A stretch of 64,000 nt of DNA, from assembly GCA_015680685.1 (NCBI GenBank), contig MNCI01004534.1, positions 1-64,000 of the forward strand. Reading direction: 5' to 3'. The notes beneath the pieces are model-generated. The model was not told the origin of the DNA. It saw nothing but the letters and a program-made list of their open reading frames with translations, and made no database searches. Numbering within the stretch: position 1 is the first letter of the stretch; each line of letters begins with the position of its first letter. The position numbers and the translations under genes are program-made. Shown one piece after another: positions 57,616 to 64,000 of the stretch. Origin of the DNA: Gnetum montanum (taxonomy: Eukaryota > Streptophyta > Gnetopsida > Gnetales > Gnetaceae).

Positions 57616-60600
57616 ATGAATACTACCCACACCAATGTTTCAACCAAGTCCATTCTAGACACCATTGGCCCCACAGCAATGCCAATTCCCATCGTGCAAT
57701 CCATAGGGGCCCACGGTGAGGCTAACCTCTGCAGGGGACCTCGTCGATCACGCAGACTACAAGGGAAAGATCCATCATTTAATGTCATAACACAAGAATA
57801 GTACAATTTTATATGTGTAAAGATCCAAGCTAGCTTGGCAATAGATCAAACTGAACTGGAGGCAAAGAAATAGTATGAACTTGTCAATAAGGGAGGACAT
57901 GAGTTCATCCCCTTCCCATATGACATCATCCCTCTCCCAGAGCACTACTCCGAACTCATCTCATAGCTCCTCCTAGCTAGGAGTCAAATCCTAGACCAGT
58001 CCATGCTAAATTCCCAATCAGAAGAGGAGGATGACTTTGCTGCTCAGTCCGAACACAAGGAATCATACCATACTCTCAGTCTGCATACTTACACAAACCT
58101 GTTATTCCATCCTTTCATAGGGGAGACTATGTCCCTCCATTCATTCAAAACCACTCAACCACATGTGCCTCAACAGCAAGCATCCACTCTTGTTCCCACT
58201 CTCCCCATGACTGATATCCAATTCAATATACCTATCCCCACTACTCCTCCAGTCGCTACATTATCTCACCTCCTACAAGTACAGCCCCAACAAACCCCTC
58301 AAAATAATGTAGGAGTGACCTTCCCACCCCAAGTGATTGGGATGCTGTTTGTGATACCCGCCTCTACATCTGCTCACTATATACCACGAATTCAAACCCA
58401 AGGGGCACCCTTCACCACTTCAACTCAACAAATTCAGGATGCTCCTTCATGAATCATGATTGGACAATGGGCCATGACTGGCATGCAAGCACATCAACCC
58501 CCTCATTACAACATGCCACCTCCTACAATTCCACCCATGAACATCCCTCAAATACAACAACAACAACAATCCTTTCCTTATAGTATGCCACCCCTAGTAG
58601 CACCTACCATGAATATTCCACAAGCGCAACCTCCGACCACTCAACTTTCCTCTTTCCTGCCCACCATACAACAATCTAACTTGTATACTACACAACATAA
58701 CCAATCTGCCATCTCAGCTAGGGCCCAAGACTGGCCTGAAGCCAAAAAACTATTGCAAGAGCTAACTGAGGAGGTCAAGTGCCTCAAAACAACTACCGAC
58801 GAAGAGCTTAAGATAGTAGATTTTTATCAGGATGACCCTATCAGCTCTTCAGTTCCACCTCTAATGTTACCTAAGGGTGTTTCCTTACCCACGTTAACTA
58901 AATACAATGGGAAAACAGACCCCAACGCCCATCTCGTAACATTTAGACTAGAATGCGTGTTGCTTCAAGCATGGCCACATGCCATCTTGCGAGTGTTCCC
59001 CATGTCCCTCACAGGGAGAGCACTCAACTGGTATCGAGCTTCGCCTTGAAATTCCATATCTTCTTTGGAAGATTTATTACACCAGTTCGTTACTAGGTTC
59101 AAGTATAACTTGAAGCTTGAAGTAACACTCGACAGCCTCATACAGGTCAAGCAAGCACCGCTTGAACCTGTTCAAAAATTTATTCAACGGTGGAGTGCTA
59201 CCCTCAATGAGCTCCATGAGTCAATCCTAGAGACTTATCTCCTCACTATTCTAAAGGGGGCCGTTAATGATTTTGTAAAGTCCAAACTATACTATCTTAA
59301 CGCATGCTCCCTTAGCCAAGATTTTGTACAAATAAAGAATATCGAAGAGGCTGCACAAAATAGTCATGACCCAGCCTATTTAGCCTTTAAAAACCAACAT
59401 AATAAGAAAGACAAAGAAAAGGCTAAAGCAACAGTAGCAGCAGTAGTAGAAACCCAACAAGAGAAAATGCGACAACAAGGTAAACCATCTACTGCCCCCA
59501 CTAACTATACTAGACCTACTCCCACTGCTACACTTGGACCATCCACATCACAAAATGCTACACCAGATCATGCAAGAAACTTTGAGAGGAAAGACCCCTC
59601 TCAAGATACACCATTGCCCATGAAACCTTCACAATTATATGACCAACTCTTGAAGGCCAGGCTAATGAAACATAAACAATTGTCCCCTACAACAATTCAA
59701 AGACACAATCGATTCTGCGAATTGGTCGAGAACCCAAGCTTGGCAACACCAGATGAACCCCCAGTTCCAAGAGGCTTTAGAGTAGATGGCTTTTGTGAGT
59801 ACCATCAACGTAATGGGCATGGCACTAATTACTGTTTCACCTTGAAACAAGAAATTCAATGAATGATTGATAGAGGTGAGATCACTTTTGATGAGGCCAA
59901 CCCGGTCCAACCACAAAACCAGTCCATGGGCATATATAAAGATCCTCTAAATTCTAAGGAAGCACCATACGTAATTAACACTATCCACTTAGACAACGAA
60001 CAAGAAGCACCCAGGATTAACACCATTTATTTAGATGATGAACAACCAACGCCTAGGAGACCCTTTGTAGTCTGTATTCCTCCCACTGCACAAACACCCG
60101 TACCTCAATCATCATATTCTCCATATACCTCGCCTACTCTGCAAAGACCCTGTGTCATCCGTGTACCTCCCGTAGTGGCAGCCTCTACCATATCACCATA
60201 AGCTAAACCATACGTAGTGTGTGTACCTCCTACCGCTACTACCATAGACACGCAACCTCCTACTCAGCCCACTCCCTATGTAGTCCGGGTGCCACCCACA
60301 GTTGCAACTACGGAGGCACAACCCCCAACTAGACCAACTCCATATGTTGTCAGGATACCCAAACATCCTGATAACCACCAAAATTTCACTCTGCAAACAA
60401 AAAATAGACTAACCCCATATGTTGTTAGGGTGCCTAGGTAGCCTGACACTCAACCACCTTCAACTGTCCAATCGCAACCACATCCTACTCCATACATCAT
60501 ACGGGTTCCAAAGCAATCTGATGTTCAGAAACCAACTATTCCCCCATGCCACATATGGGAACGCTTGGCAAACAGGCTCACACAGGAACGCTTGGAGAAA

Positions 60601-61875
60601 GAGCATCAACGGCTTGCCTTAGGACCCCCCAAGCCTACTCCATTAAGTGTAGTACCCATGACATCACCGAATAACGAACCAAACATGAGCTATAAGGGAG
60701 AATCATTAGGAACACATGATACATCCAGATCAACAGTTATGGAAGAAAATGTCAAACCAGCTACACATGAGATAAAACTGTTGGGCCCAGTGGACCAAGT
60801 AACCACTAGCAAGCATACACCTAATGGTAAAGATTTAACAACAGCACTAACACAGGTTACGCAGGCACTTAAACAGAAAAACACTTCATTAAGCCTATAT
60901 GACCTGGTGTTAACTTCTCAAACTCATCGTGAAGCCCTAGTACGTATGTTGACATCAATCCCAGTAAATGAAGACTTACCTCCGAATGAACTTTCCATTC
61001 ATGTGGTAATGTATTTGCCTCAAGGGTCGACTTCTAAATCACTAGGCTTCCATACTAACAACATCAAAATTGATGAGAAAACAGGAGAAGTGACAACCGC
61101 ACCTATGTTCATAACCATACAAGTAAATCAATTCAAAATACATAGAGTGCATGTGGATGACGGATTCGCCACAAACGTAGTACCCTATCCCATCATTGAA
61201 CAATTAGAGCTTACGGAACTAATTAAACCAACCTCCACCACATGTTTAAAATCATTTAGTGGATCACACATAGTAGTAAAAGGCACCATAACTTTGGACT
61301 TTATAGCAGGGGATCGTTTCCCCATGTCTGCTGACTTTGTTATCATCGAAGAAATGCTAGGGTTCAATTTAATATTAGGAAGACCCTGGCTAGCCCAACT
61401 CAAAGCAGTCTCTTCCTCCATACACCAAGAGATCCACCTGCCTTATGAAGGTGGTGAAATCATTATATATGGGGAAGCTGCTACACCTATCATCTCGTCA
61501 CATATAGATACAAACCAAGGCTCGGAGCTTAAGTTTGAAGAGCTTAAATAGGATGACACAAAGGAGAAAGAAAGTTGCATGCAACCAGGAAACAATGATC
61601 CATCAGACGTAAAAGAAACTTCACATAGCATAAAAATAATTGAACCTGAAACTATACATACACATCTTAACCTAGAAACTGCAACAAACATAGAAACTAC
61701 TGTACAGACAGAAACACTAGAAGACACCAACACGAAGCCTATTCCATCAGATGTCCCAGGGGCTGAATTACCGTTCAATGTGATCAACGAAGGGGACACT
61801 GAGTACAGAATCATACTTATTAATGCCACTCCGAACGTTAAATTAAGAAAACTCAAAAAATTACTAAACCGTTAA
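57616..61875 (+). pseudogene. gag-pol: Element F gag-protease polyprotein (Tat/Ogre-like)
   Basis: One continuous frame of about 1,420 codons from ATG 57616 (MNTTHTNVSTKS) to TAA 61875, with ten or so stops and no frameshift. Order: YNFICVKIQASLAIDQTELE (57801); a Pro/Gln linker (58100-58700); LLQELTEEVKCLK (58750); gag core FYQDDPISSSVPPLMLPK, GKTDPNAHLVTFRLECVLL and ALNWYRASP (58820-59050); knuckle-like FCEYHQRNGHGTNYCFTLKQ (59790, all Cys/His kept). Then come four-fold RPxVVRVPPT-type repeats (60060-60440), SLYDLVLTSQTHREALVRML (60890) and the protease HVDDGFATNVVPYPI (61150) with IIEEMLGFNLILGRPWLA (61345). The longest open part is 60565-61551 (328 codons). It is the best preserved gag-protease in the window. 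Confidence 0.85.
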
Positions 61876-62091
61876 ACTATATTCATCGTCCGAAATGACA
61901 TTAAACTACATTCATCGTCCGAAATGACGTTAAACTACATTCATCATCCGAAATGACGTTAAACTATCACATGTCTGCAATGACATAAAACTAGCCACGA
62001 CCAGAAATGGCCGGTTACCAAGAAACCCATCAATATCACTTGAAACTTTTCTTGTTTACACATGGCCCAAAATGGCCTTAAACTAGAGCAT
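61871..62091 (+). repeat. 29-bp array after the element F protease
   Basis: Units starting near GTTAAACTACATTCATCGTC at 61871, 61900 and 61929 (29 bases apart), then a shorter one at 61958 and degenerate GGCCTTAAACTAGAGC near 62070. It is placed as the 27-bp arrays of elements D and E and shares the TTAAACTA core, but the unit has changed. Confidence 0.8.
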
Positions 62092-62517
62092 TTCCTTATA
62101 TTTGTTTTCTCTCAATTCAAGTTTACTGTTCGAATTTATGCTTACATTGTTGCCCTATCGGTTACAGTTTCCCTTCATATTCCCCCTTTTACATAATTAT
62201 GCTTCAATTACAATTACATTCCTGCTTCCATTCCTATTTCATGCATTACACTTAAACAACAAAATGAACAAAAACATTTTACACTGCTGCATCATGTTTA
62301 CATTCAAGCCCAAAAGAACAAAAATATTTTCACTTCAAATCTACACATATCAATGTTCAAACAAACTTAAAATTCAAACAACAAAAAAAAATGAATAACA
62401 GAAAACTCAACCGAAAAATTGTATAAATGTATCAAAGTCAAATTACAACTTAGCACAATGTCCCCACCAATACATAGATCATATACATAATCGCACCAAA
62501 AATACATCAAATTGAAA
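62092..62517. other. Spacer, no gene
   Basis: AT-rich sequence between the repeat array and the 3' end of the antisense gene. It corresponds to 38667-38840 of element D and probably holds the antisense gene's 3' untranslated region. Confidence 0.5.
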
Positions 62518-64000
62518 CTAGGCATCAAATCCAGGAGGAGCTTGATCTTCAAGCTCCTCCATATCATCTTGCCCCACTCCACTGGGGCCACCTTCCTGGC
62601 CACCGTCATCCTCGTGACTCTGTAAAAGGTGAAAGAAAATAATTAACAAAGAAAAATGACATTTTTTGCTAAAAATTAATAAACAAAATTGACAAGTCTA
62701 AACAACTTACTAAAGAAGATTCTCATAGACCAAACTCCAACTGACAAAGGATCTCCTATTTAGGGACACTTGCCCAGTCGGTTCCATCAAAACCCAGATC
62801 AATGTTGGCTAAGGCCTTCCCTTTGTCCACCGCAGACCAAGTGGGAATTTAAGAGAAAACTCGCCCACAGAAACCTCCCCAAAAGCTGTACAGATAACCC
62901 TCTTGGGAGACTCCATCTCTACCACAGTGTGCTTAGCAAACGCATCAAATGAAGATCGTAAACCTAAACCATCTACAAACATCTCCAGCTGACACTTCTC
63001 TATCAATTGCTCCTTTAATGATTTTTTATAATGATACTTATGCATCTTTTCATCTTGACCCCATTTCCACACCTTAGATGTGAAAGCTTTCCAATCCTAA
63101 CATTTGAGATTCAGCAAATCGATTTGTGCCTTCCGTTCTGCTAGCTCCTGAATCATAGTTACTTGGCAATTCAATAAATTCCAATACCTAGTATAAGTAA
63201 TCTCAGAGGTTTGCCAAGAACGATCACCCATTAACCTTGCCGAGGTAAACTCATAGCGCAACTTAAAATCATCTTGTTCTGCTGTTAGCCAGGCAATCTC
63301 CTTTTTCCCCACTTGAATTTGCAACCATAATTTCTCGATGGAATGCCTACAGGTCCAAAGAGACTTGGCATTCTATACAACACATTCTGCCACTTCATCA
63401 TAGATCTGTCTTGGCACTTGCTCAATCTCTAATGGTAGTGTGGGAAAACTGTCAATACAAGTGGCCTCAGATGGATCCCACTTTAGCTTAGTCCCTATCC
63501 ACGTGAGAAGAACATGCATTAGACATCAGACAATGGAAACAGATGTGAAAATCGAAGGACTCAAAATGCTTAAGATATATGCACCTATTTCAGGATGAGC
63601 TTGCTAGACGCGATCAACTACCTCATCAACGATACCAAGAATAAAATCCATTTTACTTGGCATCTCGATCCAAGTAAATGGTTCATTTGTAGGAGATGCG
63701 TCAACTTCAATGGTCGTTCCCGTTGGAGTCTTCATCATAGGTATTTCCAAATGGACATTAGGAACCGTCCTAGTTTCAACATTTTCACCTAGTAGCAGCA
63801 AAAAAACATAACATTAAAACTCTAAATAATAGAAAGAACAATTCAAGAGCCAAATAAACATACGAAAATATCTATCCTCTTCTGGATTCGGGGGATCACC
63901 AAGGTCTAACCTTCCTCTGAAGAAACCATCAAACATTTCATTGACTTCATTCTGAACATCAATGTCACCCTTTTTTGTGGTGTCTCCCTCATGCTCTTTT
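62518..64000 (-). pseudogene. Spliced antisense gene, copy 3 (element F), 3' part, unknown function
   Basis: Exons in transcription order: 5 (64000 to 63864, runs off the window), 6 (63585-63788), 7 (62711-63494) and 8 (62518-62619). Phases and splice positions match copies 1 and 2. Acceptors TGCTGCTACTAG, CACGTGGATAG and CACCTTTTACAG and donors GTATGT and GTAAGT are clean. Exon 6 reads EPFTWIEMPSKMDFILGIVD, against PWTETPDKFTFMKGVVD in copy 2. Exon 7 reads KLKWDPSEATC, SKVWKWGQDEKMHKYHYKKS and FAKHTVVEMESPKR, against YEWGQAQKNHKHMYKLE and VTVSESPER. Exon 8 is a 33-residue acidic tail ending APPGFDA. A few stops and one shift in exon 7 are present. Protein divergence is high while gene structure is kept, so the gene is old within the lineage. 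Confidence 0.85.

Noticed and set aside
61443-61856. Minus-strand 137-codon frame in element F
   Set aside because: Opposite the conserved protease tail and without homologues in the other copies, unlike the real antisense gene.

Overview
The window looks like intergenic DNA from a large, slowly turning-over seed-plant nuclear genome. A conifer or other gymnosperm is my best guess, but the sequence does not prove it. I see no intact single-copy host gene, no tRNA or rRNA gene, and no bacterial features. Almost everything recognisable is old, nested LTR retrotransposon. Most coding frames carry stop codons, and many fit C-to-T decay (CAG, CAA or CGA to stop; TGG to TGA; CpG lost from primer-binding sites).

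Layout. 1-4400: a minus-strand Ty3/gypsy gag piece with its tRNA-Asp-type primer-binding site (PBS) and LTR (3343-4239), set in the end of a Ty1/copia pol. 4799-5450: a tandem repeat. 5450-14460: AT-rich DNA with a degenerate copia gag-protease (8480-9690) and a degenerate coiled-coil reading frame on the minus strand (10400-12060). 14600-28000: element A, a Tat/Ogre-like gag and protease, split by element B, an Athila-like element (16885-26704) with two LTRs, gag, protease, RT-RNase H and integrase. 28000-32626: element C, a Tat/Ogre-like gag-protease. 32627-47730: element D (LTR, PBS, gag, protease, antisense gene, and pol with two RNase H domains). 47732-48378: a wrongly oriented contig. 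48380-55567: a second copy (E) of the protease-to-RT segment, including a second antisense gene. 55568-64000: element F (LTR, PBS, leader repeats, gag-protease, and the 3' half of a third antisense gene that runs off the end).

The main discovery is the antisense gene. Between the protease and RT of the Tat/Ogre-like elements, on the strand opposite to gag-pol, lies a gene with its own TATA box and eight exons coding for roughly 1,100 residues. It is seen complete in D (38841-43577) and E (48873-53582); its last four exons are seen in the diverged element F (62518-64000). Six of eight exon lengths (119, 450, 275, 138, 821 and 63 nt) are identical in D and E, most splice sites are conserved in position and phase, and the TATA-to-ATG distance is 133 nt in both. 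It lies where Ogre elements carry the protease-RT intron: a conserved 3' splice site (ending TATGGCAG, then GTTGAACAA) precedes RT in both copies. Repeat arrays with a shared core, near CTTAAACTAG, bracket it on both sides. I recognise no domain in its product.

Several single Ns and one N run mark scaffold joins. Two joined contigs (36110-37085 and 47732-48378) are in the wrong orientation and overlap their neighbours exactly, so the inverted repeats there are artefacts.
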